64,000 nt of DNA, taken from Gemmatimonas groenlandica. GTDB taxonomy: Bacteria > Gemmatimonadota > Gemmatimonadetes > Gemmatimonadales > Gemmatimonadaceae. Both the position numbers and the translations under genes were made by a program. Position 1 is the stretch's first letter. Each line of letters starts with the position of its first letter. Below the pieces are notes generated by a model. It was not told the DNA's origin and did no database searches. It worked only from the letters and a program-made list of their open reading frames with translations. Shown piece by piece: positions 8,190 to 17,404 of this stretch. The stretch is taken from NCBI RefSeq assembly GCF_013004105.1, contig NZ_CP053085.1, positions 1,488,001-1,552,000 on the forward strand. The letters run 5' to 3'.

Positions 8190-9610
8190 GCGCCGCCCTC
8201 CTGAGCCATCGCATGCTCGAGCGCGGCCGCCGCCTTGAACATGGTGGCCTCATCGAAACGCGCCGCCATGAACTGACCACCAACGGGAAGGCCATCGACG
8301 AGGCCGATGGGCTGCGACATCGCCGGGATACCAGCGAGATTGGCCGTCACGGTGTAGATGTCGCTGAGATACATGTCGTACGGATCGGACACCTCGCCGA
8401 TGCGGAACGCCGGCGTTGGCGCGGTGGGTGTGAAGAGCACGTGCACCCCCTCGGCGAAGACGCGTTCGAAATCCTGCGTGATGAGCGTGCGCACGGTCTG
8501 CGCGCGGCGATAGTAGGCGTCGTAGTAGCCCGCACTGAGCACGTAGGTGCCGAGCAGAATACGGCGCGTGACTTCGGCTCCAAAACCACCCGACCGCGTG
8601 CGTTCGTACATCTCGCGGAGCCCGTCGGCCACGGCACGCTGCCCGTAACGCACGCCATCGTAGCGCGCGAGATTGCTGGACGCCTCCGCCGGGGCGAGCA
8701 CGTAGTACACGGGAATCGCGAGCGACGTGTGCGGCAAGGAGACGTCACGCACTTCGGCGCCGAGCGACCGCAAGCGTTCGCATGCCGCGTCGCAGTGCGC
8801 GCGAATACGCGGATCGAGCGCATCGGTGAAGTACTCGACCGGTCGACCAACCACGAGGCCGGCGAGCGGCTGCGAGCGGTCAGCAATCACGGCAGACTGC
8901 CGCAACGCTGGCACGGGACGCGCCGAGCTCGTAGCATCGTACGGATCGTGTCCGGCGATGATCTCGACCCCGAGTGCCGCATCGAACACGTTCTGTGCGA
9001 GCACGCCGACGTGGTCGAGTGACGATGCGTAGGCGACCAAGCCGAAACGACTGACGCGTCCGTACGTGGGCTTCACCCCGACGATCCCGCAAAACGCCGC
9101 CGGTTGGCGAACGGAGCCACCGGTTTCGGAGCCAAGCGCGAGACGGACCACGCCCGCCGCGACGGCGGCGGCCGAGCCACCGGAGGAACCGCCAGGCACG
9201 CGCGAGCGATCGACGGGATTCCTGGTGGGCCCGTACGCGCTATTCTCGGTGGACGATCCCATGGCGAATTCATCCATGTTCGTCTTGCCGATCACGATGG
9301 CACCGGCGTCTCGCAGCTTCCTGACGGCGGTTGCCTCGAAAGGACTGACATACCCCTCGAGAATGCGCGAGCCGCACGTGGTCGGCAGCGTGAGGGTGGC
9401 GAGATTGTCCTTGATCGCGACGGGAACTCCCGCGATATCGCCGCCGTCTGCTGGCGAGGACACGGCGTTGGCCACGAGCTTCGCGGCAGCCATCGACCCA
9501 TCACGGTCCACGGAAAGGAACGCGTTCAATCCGGTCGGTCCAGCATCAACCGCGTCGTATTGCGCCCACGCCGATTCGACGGAGTGCGCCTTCAGCGACT
9601 CCGCGCTCAT
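8186..9610 (-). CDS. gatA: Glutamyl-tRNA(Gln) amidotransferase subunit A
   Basis: 474 aa amidase-signature enzyme that releases ammonia from glutamine for GatB. The Ser-cisSer-Lys triad is visible: Lys67 (PVAIKDNLA), Ser142 (VPGGSSGGSAAA) and the nucleophile Ser166 (GSETGGSVRQPA). The spacing 75 and 24 residues agrees with characterised GatA proteins. Starts with ATG overlapping the gatC stop (ATGA) and ends overlapping gatB, giving a coupled gatC-gatA-gatB order. Confidence 0.97.
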   Translation of the reverse strand: MSAESLKAHSVESAWAQYDAVDAGPTGLNAFLSVDRDGSMAAAKLVANAVSSPADGGDIAGVPVAIKDNLATLTLPTTCGSRILEGYVSPFEATAVRKLRDAGAIVIGKTNMDEFAMGSSTENSAYGPTRNPVDRSRVPGGSSGGSAAAVAAGVVRLALGSETGGSVRQPAAFCGIVGVKPTYGRVSRFGLVAYASSLDHVGVLAQNVFDAALGVEIIAGHDPYDATSSARPVPALRQSAVIADRSQPLAGLVVGRPVEYFTDALDPRIRAHCDAACERLRSLGAEVRDVSLPHTSLAIPVYYVLAPAEASSNLARYDGVRYGQRAVADGLREMYERTRSGGFGAEVTRRILLGTYVLSAGYYDAYYRRAQTVRTLITQDFERVFAEGVHVLFTPTAPTPAFRIGEVSDPYDMYLSDIYTVTANLAGIPAMSQPIGLVDGLPVGGQFMAARFDEATMFKAAAALEHAMAQEGGA

Positions 9611-9924
9611 GCGTCACCCTCGGACGAGGCGCCGGCATCGCCGTGGGTGGCGAGCCGCGGCACCAGAAAAAATCCGTCACGCGTGGCTGGCGCGAAGGCC
9701 TCCCGTGCGCGCTGTAACGCGACCGACGGTCTGTCGTCGTCGCGGAGCGGCATTCCGTCGACCGCTCGCGCACCGAGGTCGGCGGGAATGGGAGCCTGCT
9801 GCAGCGCATCGATATGCCGCAGGATGCCGTTCAATTCAGCGACGAGCCCGGGGAGCCGCGCGTCGTCGATTGCCAAGCGCGCCAGTTGCGCCACGTGCAG
9901 CACATCATCGTTGGTGACGGACAC
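9607..9924 (-). CDS. gatC: Glutamyl-tRNA(Gln) amidotransferase subunit C
   Basis: 105 aa, the small subunit that wraps around GatA and GatB. N-terminal HVAQLARLAID and ELNGILRHIDAL helices and the conserved segment RDDDRPSVALQRA are typical. The C-terminal tail (DGFFLVPRL) is characteristic. It starts with GTG at 9922-9924 immediately after the pcrA TAG stop (9925-9927), so it depends on pcrA-linked transcription and probably on re-initiating ribosomes. Confidence 0.92.
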   Translation of the reverse strand: MSVTNDDVLHVAQLARLAIDDARLPGLVAELNGILRHIDALQQAPIPADLGARAVDGMPLRDDDRPSVALQRAREAFAPATRDGFFLVPRLATHGDAGASSEGDA

Positions 9925-12351
9925 CTACTCCCACCCGCGTTCAAGTTTGGCCTGCGCCAGCACCAGTGTCTTTCGACCGATCTCTTCGTCCTCGAAATCA
10001 ATACGCACCTTCAAGTCGCGCCCGCTGCCCGTGAGCTCGGCAATGGTGCCCGACCCGAACTTCGCGTGGCGCACCTTCTCGCCGACCGCGAACAGGGGCG
10101 CATCCTGCGACTCGTCCTCCGGCTCGGTGGGGCGGTCGCGTCGAGCCGGCGTCGAGAAGGACCCGGCACTCTTGCCGAATGCGGTGCTGCCGGCACCGTA
10201 CGACGCGCTGCCATACTGACTGGCCGGACGTTTGGCGCCGCCGCCGCCCGCACTGTAGCTGCTGCGTCCCCACGAATCGTCGCTGTCGCGTGAGGACTGC
10301 GTGCCGCCGATGGACGCGAAGCCACCGCGTCCTTCGGTCTTGGCGCGCGCCGTCTTCTGACGTTCCGCCAGCGAGATCGTGACCTGTTTGAGAAAGCGCG
10401 AGGGCATGGAGAACATCATCTCGCCATTCCGCCGACGCTGCTCGGCGCAGGTGAGGTACAGCTTCGTCTCGGCGCGCGTGATGCCCACGTAGAACAGTCG
10501 ACGTTCTTCTTCGAGCTGACTCGGATCCTCGGCGGCACGCGCCAGAGGAAACAACCCATCCTCGAGACCCGATACGAACACGAGCGGGAACTCGAGTCCC
10601 TTCGCGTTGTGCATCGTCATGCAGGTAACGGCGTCGGCATTCGGGTCGAGCTTGTCGATCCCGGCCACCAGCGTTGACGACTGCAGGAAGTGATCGAGCG
10701 GCGTGAGTCCGACTTCACCGCCCTCATCGGCCACGACTTCAGCGGCACCGGCGATCAGTTCGCGCACGTTCTCGATGCGCTCCTGCCCTTCGGGCCCCTC
10801 GGCGCGCAGGTGGTCGGCGTACTTGATCGAGGCGGCCAGATCGCGAAGCAGCTCATCGACGGCGGAATCGACAGCGGCAGTGCGCAGGCGCTGCACGAGC
10901 GACACGAAATCGGCCAGCGCGGTCCGCGCCGCGGGGCGTAGTTCGGCCACGACATCGATGCGTGATGCGATGGTGAGCAAGGGGACGCCTTCCCGTTGCG
11001 CCCGCTCGACCAGCAGCGTGATGGTCGCATCGCCGAGGCCGCGCTTGGGCACGTTCACGGCACGGCGGAATGCCTCGTCGTCGGCCGGATTCGCCACGAG
11101 CTTCAGGTACGCCATGATGTCACGGATTTCGCGACGATCGTAGAATCGCACGGCTCCGACGAGACGATACGGGATATTGCGACGGCGGAACGAGTCTTCA
11201 ATGGCGCGGCTTTGCGCGTTGGTGCGATAGAGCACCGCGCAATCACGCCGCGAAAGATCGGAGCGCGACATACGCGCCGTGATCGTGTCGGCGATAAAGT
11301 CGGCTTCGTCGCGCTCGTCGAGCGTTTCCACGAGCGTGACCGTTTCGCCGGCCGGACGCGTGGCGCGCAGTGTCTTGCCCCGCCGCTCCGTGTTCTCGGC
11401 GATGACGGCGTTGGCGAGGGCAAGGATGTTCGGCGTGGAGCGGTAGTTCTCCTCGAGGCGCACGATGCGCGCGCCGGGAAAGGCGCGCTCGAAGTCGAGG
11501 ATGTTGCGGATGTCGGCGCCGCGCCACCCATAGATCGACTGGTCATCGTCGCCGACCACCATCACGTTGCGATAGCCGCCGCCCATGAGCTGCACGAAGC
11601 GGAACTGCGCGGCGTTGGTGTCCTGATACTCGTCGACCAGCACGTACTTGAAGCGGCGCTGATAGTGCGCGCGCAACGCCTCGTCCTGCTCGAGCGCGCG
11701 AACCGGCAACACCAGCAGATCGTCGAACGTGACGGCGTTGGCCTGCTGCAGCGCGTGTTCAAGATCGGTGTACACGCCAGCCACGGCCGTCGTGAAGGTG
11801 TCACGGGCGGTGCGCGCGTATTCGCTGGGCGAGACGAGCGCGTTCTTGGCACTCGAGATCGCACTGAGAATCGCCTTCGGCGCGAACTGCGTGGGACTGA
11901 GCTTGCGACGTTCCATGACGCGCTTGACGGCACCGATGGTGTCGTCTTCGTCGTAGATCGTGAAGTTCTGCTCGCGTCCGACGATCGGCGCCACGCCGCG
12001 CAGCATGCGCGCACCGAGCGCGTGGAAGGTGCCGCACCACATGCCCTTCGGTTCGTGCCCGAGAAACTTGGCAATGCGGGCGCGCATTTCGCCGGCCGCC
12101 TTGTTCGTAAACGTGACGGAGAGGATTTCGTGGGGCGCCACGCCGCGATCGCCGATGAGTCGGGCGATGCGCGTGGTCAGTACCCGGGTCTTGCCGGAGC
12201 CCGCGCCGGCCAGGACCAGCGCCGGACCATCGTCATGAAATACGGCCTCGCGCTGCCCGGGATTGAGGCCTCGCGTCAGCGCTTCGAGATCGAGCGCAGG
12301 TGCCGCAGGCACCGCGTCAAAAAGGGAACCGGACCAACCCGTCGTCGTCAT
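9925..12351 (-). CDS. pcrA: UvrD/PcrA-type superfamily 1 DNA helicase
   Basis: 808 aa ATP-dependent 3'-5' helicase used in excision repair, replication restart and conflict resolution. Motifs in order: Q motif LNPGQREAV, Walker A GAGSGKT (about 49-55), TFTNKAAGEMR (Ia), DEYQDTN (II), DDQSIYGWRGAD (III), LEENYRST (IV), MTMHNAKGLEF (V) and VGITRAETKLYL (VI). A Gly/Ser-rich linker follows at about 690-745, then a C-terminal Tudor-like domain (GEKVRHAKFGSGTI). That domain binds RNA polymerase in PcrA proteins. It overlaps the kinase gene upstream by 4 nt and abuts gatC downstream. UvrD versus PcrA naming is a convention here; the Tudor tail favours PcrA. Confidence 0.94.
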   Translation of the reverse strand: MTTTGWSGSLFDAVPAAPALDLEALTRGLNPGQREAVFHDDGPALVLAGAGSGKTRVLTTRIARLIGDRGVAPHEILSVTFTNKAAGEMRARIAKFLGHEPKGMWCGTFHALGARMLRGVAPIVGREQNFTIYDEDDTIGAVKRVMERRKLSPTQFAPKAILSAISSAKNALVSPSEYARTARDTFTTAVAGVYTDLEHALQQANAVTFDDLLVLPVRALEQDEALRAHYQRRFKYVLVDEYQDTNAAQFRFVQLMGGGYRNVMVVGDDDQSIYGWRGADIRNILDFERAFPGARIVRLEENYRSTPNILALANAVIAENTERRGKTLRATRPAGETVTLVETLDERDEADFIADTITARMSRSDLSRRDCAVLYRTNAQSRAIEDSFRRRNIPYRLVGAVRFYDRREIRDIMAYLKLVANPADDEAFRRAVNVPKRGLGDATITLLVERAQREGVPLLTIASRIDVVAELRPAARTALADFVSLVQRLRTAAVDSAVDELLRDLAASIKYADHLRAEGPEGQERIENVRELIAGAAEVVADEGGEVGLTPLDHFLQSSTLVAGIDKLDPNADAVTCMTMHNAKGLEFPLVFVSGLEDGLFPLARAAEDPSQLEEERRLFYVGITRAETKLYLTCAEQRRRNGEMMFSMPSRFLKQVTISLAERQKTARAKTEGRGGFASIGGTQSSRDSDDSWGRSSYSAGGGGAKRPASQYGSASYGAGSTAFGKSAGSFSTPARRDRPTEPEDESQDAPLFAVGEKVRHAKFGSGTIAELTGSGRDLKVRIDFEDEEIGRKTLVLAQAKLERGWE

Positions 12352-13499
12352 CCGTTCAAGATAACGTCGAACGCCGCTCCGCGGTCGGTGTCGGCGAGCA
12401 TCAGCTTGCCTTCGTGATTCTCCTGTACGATGCGACGCGCCAGCGACAAGCCGATGCCCCAGCCGCGATCCTTCGTGGTGAAGCCGGCATCGAAAATCCG
12501 CTTGCGCAACTTGCGAGGAATACCGGGACCGTCGTCCTGCACGCGAATACGCACGCCCCCCTCCGGCAGCGGAATCGCCGACACGACGACTTCCCCGTCA
12601 CGACCAGCGAGTGCGTCCATGGCGTTCTTGATCAGCACTTCCAGGACCCACTCCAGCAGCACTTTGTCGCCGCGGGTCATCAATGGGCCGTCGGGGTGCT
12701 CGCTGCGAATGCGGACGGTGCGCGCCAGAGTGGGCGCACGCGCCGCGAAGTACGATGCCAGCCGATCAACGAGCGCCGCGCAGTCGACCTGTTCGTCACG
12801 CGGCGGCCGGCCGATGCGTTCAAAACGATGCGACACCCGCTCCAAACGCTGCAGATCCTGCTCCATCGCTTCGACGGCACGTGACGCGGTGGTGGTGGTC
12901 ACCATGTCGCGCAGCAGCTCGAGCCATCCGGCCATCGCTGACAGCGGGGTGCCGAGTTGGTGCGCCGCCTCACGGGCCATGCCGGCCCACACCTTCTCGC
13001 GATCGGCCCGCCCGCGTTCGATCAGCGCGTAGATGCCGAAGGCCACGAGCAAGCCGATGCCGATGGCCTGCAGGATGGGAATGACCTGCAGTCCGCGCAC
13101 GATCGGGCTGTCACCGTAGTGCACACCGCCGAAGCCGGGCTGCAAAATGGGCGCGTTTTGCCGGTCGAGGTCGCGCACGAAGGCCTTCGTGCGCTCGCCT
13201 TCCAGCGGTTCGTCGAACGGCAGATTCGCGGCGCCGTAGACGCGGCCGTCGGGATCGGTGAGCACGAGGGGTAATCCCGATTCACGAATCTGTTGGGACA
13301 GCTCCAGCAGCGTGACCGTGGGGTCCTGCGTGGCGCTGGTATCCTGCAGTGCCCGGAAGATGCGGGAGTACATCTGCCCCTGCCCCGCCGCGGCGACGCG
13401 GAGCTGGCGCACGACGTGCTGCGTGTAGACGACGTACCACGTGAGCAGCCCCAGCACGCCGAGCACCATGACGACTACGGGCCATCGGCGACGGCGCAT
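12348..13499 (-). CDS. Membrane sensor histidine kinase (orphan)
   Basis: 383 aa. Transmembrane segments at about 7-26 and 137-160 enclose a roughly 110-residue periplasmic sensor region. The DHp helix carries the phospho-acceptor His180 (AREAAHQLGTPLSAM). The HATPase domain shows N box (LEVLIKNAMDAL), G1 (QDDGPGIP) and G2 (GWGIGLSLARRIV). The signal is unknown. No response regulator is adjacent; the nearest receiver (15936-16376) is on the opposite strand beyond two genes. The gene sits 12 nt after serS and overlaps pcrA by 4 nt, an unusual place for a two-component sensor. Confidence 0.9.
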   Translation of the reverse strand: MRRRRWPVVVMVLGVLGLLTWYVVYTQHVVRQLRVAAAGQGQMYSRIFRALQDTSATQDPTVTLLELSQQIRESGLPLVLTDPDGRVYGAANLPFDEPLEGERTKAFVRDLDRQNAPILQPGFGGVHYGDSPIVRGLQVIPILQAIGIGLLVAFGIYALIERGRADREKVWAGMAREAAHQLGTPLSAMAGWLELLRDMVTTTTASRAVEAMEQDLQRLERVSHRFERIGRPPRDEQVDCAALVDRLASYFAARAPTLARTVRIRSEHPDGPLMTRGDKVLLEWVLEVLIKNAMDALAGRDGEVVVSAIPLPEGGVRIRVQDDGPGIPRKLRKRIFDAGFTTKDRGWGIGLSLARRIVQENHEGKLMLADTDRGAAFDVILNG

Positions 13500-13511
13500 C
13501 GGTGGCGGCGC

Positions 13512-14789
13512 TTAGCGCAGTTCGGCGCGACCGAGGTACGGCTGCAGCGCCTCGGGAATCCGGACGGAGCCATCGGGCTGCTGGTGATGCTCGAGAATGC
13601 TCGCGATGACGCGCGAGAAGGCGAGCGCCGACCCGTTCAGCGTGTGCACCAGTTTCGGCTTTTCACCCGGCGCGGGACGAAAGCGGATGTTGGCGCGACG
13701 CGCCTGAAAATCGGTGAAGAGGCTGCAGCTCGAGACTTCGAGCCACTTACCGACGCCAGGGGCGAACACTTCGAGGTCGTAGGTCTTCGCGCTGGAGAAG
13801 CCAGTGTCCCCGGCCGCCAGCAGCAACACACGATACGGCAGTTCGAGCCGCTGGAGGATCGTCTCGGCCTGGCTCGTGAGCAACTCCAGCTCATCGAGCG
13901 AGGTCTCGGGATTGGCGTAGCGCACCAGCTCGACCTTGTCGAATTCGTGCACGCGCAGCAGGCCGCGCGTGTCCTTCCCGGCGGCCCCCGCTTCACGACG
14001 GAAGCAGGCGCTGAACGCGCAGAAGCGCTTCGGCAATTCACTCGCGTCGAGAATCTCGTCGCGATAGAGATTGGTGACCGGGACTTCGGCCGTGGGAATG
14101 AGGAACAGCTCGTCTTCGGTAACAGCGTAGGCGTCTTCCTCGAACTTGGGGAAGTTGCCCGTGCCCGTCATCGAGGCCCGATTCACGACGAGCGGCACCC
14201 ACGTCTCTTCGTAGCCGTGCTCCTCGGTGTGGATGTCGAGCATCATGTTCATCAAGGCGCGCACAAGGCGCGCGCCGCGACCGCGATACACGATGAAGCC
14301 CGAGCCGCTGATCTTCGCGCCGCGGGCGAGGTCGATCATACCGAACGCTTCGCCCTTCTCCCAGTGCGGCGCGATGGACGCATCGGGTGTGCGCGGCGTG
14401 CCCCAGCTGCGCACGACCGTGTTCGCGGTTTCGTCGCCTTCGGGGACGTCGGGTAACGTGATGTTCGGCAGTTCGTAGAGCATAACCGAGACGGCCGCTT
14501 CGGTTTCCGCCCGACGCTGTTCGAGCATGGCAATCTGCTCGCCGATGGCCCGCCCTTCGGCCATGAGCTCGGTCGCGTCTTCGCCCGCCTTGCGGCGCTG
14601 TCCGACCTCCGCCGTCACCTTGTTCCGACGCGCCTGCTGGGCCTCGAGTTCCGTGATGGCGCTACGACGCTCCCGTTCGAGCGACTCCGCACGGTCGAGC
14701 ATGGGGCCGAGTTCAGCGAGCTTGCCGCGACGGCGCATACCGTCGCGCAGGTGCTCGAGCTGGTCGCGCAACAACCGAATGTCATGCAT
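13512..14789 (-). CDS. serS: Seryl-tRNA synthetase
   Basis: 425 aa class II aminoacyl-tRNA synthetase. N-terminal long coiled-coil arm (about 5-105) that grips the tRNA(Ser) variable arm; class II motif 2 near CFRREAGAAGKDTRGLLRVH and motif 3 GSALAFSRVIASILEHHQ; also LIPTAEVPVTNLY. The start is set at ATG 14787-14789 (MHDIRLLRDQ), 8 nt after the stop of the upstream lipoprotein. An in-frame start 9 codons upstream would lie inside that gene and adds non-conserved residues. Confidence 0.96.
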   Translation of the reverse strand: MHDIRLLRDQLEHLRDGMRRRGKLAELGPMLDRAESLERERRSAITELEAQQARRNKVTAEVGQRRKAGEDATELMAEGRAIGEQIAMLEQRRAETEAAVSVMLYELPNITLPDVPEGDETANTVVRSWGTPRTPDASIAPHWEKGEAFGMIDLARGAKISGSGFIVYRGRGARLVRALMNMMLDIHTEEHGYEETWVPLVVNRASMTGTGNFPKFEEDAYAVTEDELFLIPTAEVPVTNLYRDEILDASELPKRFCAFSACFRREAGAAGKDTRGLLRVHEFDKVELVRYANPETSLDELELLTSQAETILQRLELPYRVLLLAAGDTGFSSAKTYDLEVFAPGVGKWLEVSSCSLFTDFQARRANIRFRPAPGEKPKLVHTLNGSALAFSRVIASILEHHQQPDGSVRIPEALQPYLGRAELR

Positions 14790-14796
14790 GCGAAAA

Positions 14797-15423
14797 TCAG
14801 TTCTTCGGGATACCAACCGTCAGCGCGCGGAAACCACAATTGCGGTTCACCAGCGAGCCGACCACGATGCGCCGTTGGGCGGCGATGATGCTATCGACCA
14901 CGAGCTTCGCATAATACGGCTCGCCGTAGATGCACCCGGAGCCGGGAAGCTGCAGCACCACGGTTTCGCCGATGCCGACGATGAGCGTGGAATCGACCGT
15001 GTAGCCGCGATCCGGGGCGCGTTCGAGGGCGCTGTAGGCACTCGCCGACTTGAGCATGCCGACACTCGACACCCCAGCGGGCGGAAGCGGTACGACCGCG
15101 CGGACGGGCAGGAGTTTGACCTTGTTATCGCTCGTCAGGTCGAAGGCCAGGTCGAAGTTGACGCCGCCGTTGGACAACAACTGCGGACGCGCGAGGAGCT
15201 CCGACGTGAACTTGTACGCCGCCGGCAGCGCCGACGGTGTGCCCGTCAGCGCGTAGACGCTGTAATTGCGCGCCGTGTTCTCGGACGACGCTGCGTTAAG
15301 CAGGCTGTTCGAGTCACCACAGGCGGCGAGGGCGACGGCCGTGACGATCAGGGCCGGAAACGACATGGCGCGCCGAGCGACTCGAGGCGCGCCGAGGAAA
15401 CGAGCGAGCAGGGTAACTCCCAT
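14797..15423 (-). CDS. Putative lipoprotein of unknown function
   Basis: 208 aa. Signal peptide with a Leu/Ala core and lipobox LAAC-G (Cys35), so it should be lipidated and exported. The mature part contains a Ser/Asn-rich start, several beta-strand-like stretches (NFDLAFDLTSDNKVKLLPV, TVVLQLPG) and two further cysteines near the C terminus (GSGCIYG, NRNCGFRAL). I do not recognise a family. ATG 15366 would shorten the signal peptide to a more usual length. First gene of the run serS-kinase-pcrA-gatCAB. Confidence 0.65.
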   Translation of the reverse strand: MGVTLLARFLGAPRVARRAMSFPALIVTAVALAACGDSNSLLNAASSENTARNYSVYALTGTPSALPAAYKFTSELLARPQLLSNGGVNFDLAFDLTSDNKVKLLPVRAVVPLPPAGVSSVGMLKSASAYSALERAPDRGYTVDSTLIVGIGETVVLQLPGSGCIYGEPYYAKLVVDSIIAAQRRIVVGSLVNRNCGFRALTVGIPKN

Positions 15424-15561
15424 GGTCGGAAGCGATAGCGGTACGGGTGTGGAGGTTACCGCTCAACTCGTGTCCGGGCAAGCGCTTGGTGCCGCAATGC
15501 TACCGCAATCACGTGAGCATCCTCGCTTGACTTCACCCCGCTTCGCGACCAGCGTTCCGCC

Positions 15562-15915
15562 ATGCCCACCATTCGCGATCTCGTCAGTGCATTACGCCGC
15601 CGCGACGGTGTGGATGCCGCCATCGTCCTGGGGCGCGACGGCCTCCTGATCGACGGCGCGACTGATGCCGCGCTCGACCCGGAAGGACTGGCCGCCTTCG
15701 TGCCCCCGATGGCGCTCGCCGCCGTCGAGATGGGCGTCGCCGCCGGTCGCGGTGACTTCGGCCTCATGGTGCTCGAATACAGCACCGGCACGGTCGTCGT
15801 GACCTCGGTCTCCCCGGACGCATTCCTGCTCGTGCTCCTGCGCCCCGATGCCAATCTGGCGGCGCTCTTGTACGACCTCCGTCGCTTTCGGGCGCAGATC
15901 GCCTCGCTCGTCTGA
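15562..15915 (+). CDS. Roadblock/LC7 domain protein
   Basis: 117 aa, essentially one roadblock/LC7 domain: IRDLVSALRRRDGVDAAIVL, then GRDGLLIDGATDA, and the hydrophobic dimer helix VPPMALAAVEMGV, then DFGLMVLEYSTGTVVVTSVS. These domains act as GTPase-activating or scaffold partners, often of MglA-like small GTPases controlling polarity or motility. No GTPase gene is adjacent. It precedes a single-domain response regulator by 20 nt. Confidence 0.72.
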   Translation: MPTIRDLVSALRRRDGVDAAIVLGRDGLLIDGATDAALDPEGLAAFVPPMALAAVEMGVAAGRGDFGLMVLEYSTGTVVVTSVSPDAFLLVLLRPDANLAALLYDLRRFRAQIASLV

Positions 15916-15935
15916 GCGCGCGCGCCTCAGTCCCG

Positions 15936-16376
15936 ATGCCCGTTGATCCGGCCGCCGGGGTGACCGTGCTCGTGGTGGACGACGAGCCGCACATCGGGCG
16001 CATCATCCGGACGCGTCTGGAGCAGGCCGGCTTTACGGTGCATCTGGCGGAGCACGGTGCCGAGGCACTCTCCACTCTCGAGTCGACGCCGGCGGTCGCG
16101 CTCGTTGTCCTGGACCTCATGCTACCGGGCATGTCGGGGACGGAAATCCTCCGCGTGCTGCGCGGTGATACCCGGTGGCGTCCCCTACCCTGCATCGTCC
16201 TCACGGCAGCAGGACAAGATGCGCAGTTGCGCGAAGTCGAATCCCTTGGCGTTTCCGAAATCATGACCAAGCCTTTCAGCCCGCGGCGCCTGCTGGAGCG
16301 TGTCCGCGCGCATACCGGAACCACTCTGCCCGAGCCGGCGTCGACGGAGCTCTCGTCCCCCCCGGTGCGGCCATGA
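15936..16376 (+). CDS. Single-domain response regulator (CheY-like receiver)
   Basis: 146 aa with one receiver domain and a short Pro/Ser-rich tail. The acidic pocket (VVDDEP), phospho-acceptor Asp60 (VVLDLMLPG), Thr/Ser switch (VLTAAG) and Lys112 (MTKPFSP) are all present. There is no output domain, so it should act by protein-protein contact. It starts 20 nt after the roadblock gene and its TGA overlaps the manC ATG. Its kinase is not identified; the orphan kinase at 12348-13499 is a candidate by proximity only. Confidence 0.9.
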   Translation: MPVDPAAGVTVLVVDDEPHIGRIIRTRLEQAGFTVHLAEHGAEALSTLESTPAVALVVLDLMLPGMSGTEILRVLRGDTRWRPLPCIVLTAAGQDAQLREVESLGVSEIMTKPFSPRRLLERVRAHTGTTLPEPASTELSSPPVRP

Positions 16377-17404
16377 ACCGCTGGAACGTCGTGCTCGCCG
16401 GTGGCGTGGGCTCCCGCTTCTGGCCGCTGTCCACGCCCGAACGTCCGAAGCAGTTGCTGCCGCTGATCAGCGAGGTGCCCATGCTTCGGGACACGCTCGA
16501 CCGGATGCGGCCGCTGGCGCCGTTGTCGCAGACGCTCGTGCTGACCAACGCCTCGCTGCGCGACGCGGTGCTCGCACTCGAGCCCGATTTGCCGCCCGAG
16601 AACGTGATTGCCGAGCCACGGCCGGCGGGCACGTGCGCGGCGCTGGCCTGGGCGGCGCAGGTCATCGCGCAGCGCGCTGGCGGCGACGCCGTGATGATCT
16701 GCGTACATGCCGACTGGGCCATTGGTGATGTCGACGCGTACCGGGAGACACTGGCGGAGGCCGCGCGTGTCGCCTTCGAAGAGCGGGCACTGGTGACGGT
16801 CGGGATCGTGCCGTCCCGCCCCGATCCAGGCTTCGGCTATATCCAGCCGGGGGCGCCGGTGCGCACCGGCGTGCAGCGCGTGGCGCGATTCGTGGAAAAG
16901 CCGGACCGTGAACGGGCGGCGCAAATGGTCGCCGAGGGCTACCTCTGGAATTCAGGAATCTTCGCGTGGTGCGTGGGCGATCTCCTCGACGAGATTCGCG
17001 ACCATACGCCGGAAGTGCAGCCGGCGCTGTCGGCTGCCGGTGACGATCTGGCGGCGTTCTTCGCGCAGGTCAAGTCGGTCGCGATCGACGTCGGCGTGCT
17101 GGAGCGCAGTGCTCGCGTGCTGGTGCTACCCGGGCAGTTCGGATGGGATGACGTGGGCACCTGGGCCGCGTTGCATCGCGTGCGCACCCGGGATGCGCAG
17201 GACAATGCCATGCTCGGCCCCACGTTCGCCCTGCAGGCGACCGGGAACGTGGTGCACGCCGACGGTACTCAGGTGGTGCTCTATGGCGTAGACGATCTTG
17301 TGGTCGTCGCGCGCGAGGGCTTGGTGATGATCACGACGCGCGAGAAGGCGGCCGATCTCAAGACGCTGCTCGATGCGCTACCGCCCGAGGTACGCGGCTC
17401 GTGA
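16373..17404 (+). CDS. manC: Mannose-1-phosphate guanylyltransferase
   Basis: 343 aa. Makes GDP-mannose from mannose-1-phosphate and GTP for surface polysaccharides. N-terminal nucleotide-binding signature VVLAGGVGSRFWPLST with PKQLLPL; further motifs ENVIAEPRPAGTCAALAWAA, FGYIQPG, VEKPDRERA and LWNSGIFAWC. It is the short form lacking a C-terminal phosphomannose isomerase domain. The start is ATG 16373, overlapping the receiver stop (ATGA); an in-frame start about 200 nt upstream lies inside the receiver gene and adds unrelated residues. It overlaps the next gene by 4 nt (GTGA). Confidence 0.9.
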   Translation: MNRWNVVLAGGVGSRFWPLSTPERPKQLLPLISEVPMLRDTLDRMRPLAPLSQTLVLTNASLRDAVLALEPDLPPENVIAEPRPAGTCAALAWAAQVIAQRAGGDAVMICVHADWAIGDVDAYRETLAEAARVAFEERALVTVGIVPSRPDPGFGYIQPGAPVRTGVQRVARFVEKPDRERAAQMVAEGYLWNSGIFAWCVGDLLDEIRDHTPEVQPALSAAGDDLAAFFAQVKSVAIDVGVLERSARVLVLPGQFGWDDVGTWAALHRVRTRDAQDNAMLGPTFALQATGNVVHADGTQVVLYGVDDLVVVAREGLVMITTREKAADLKTLLDALPPEVRGS

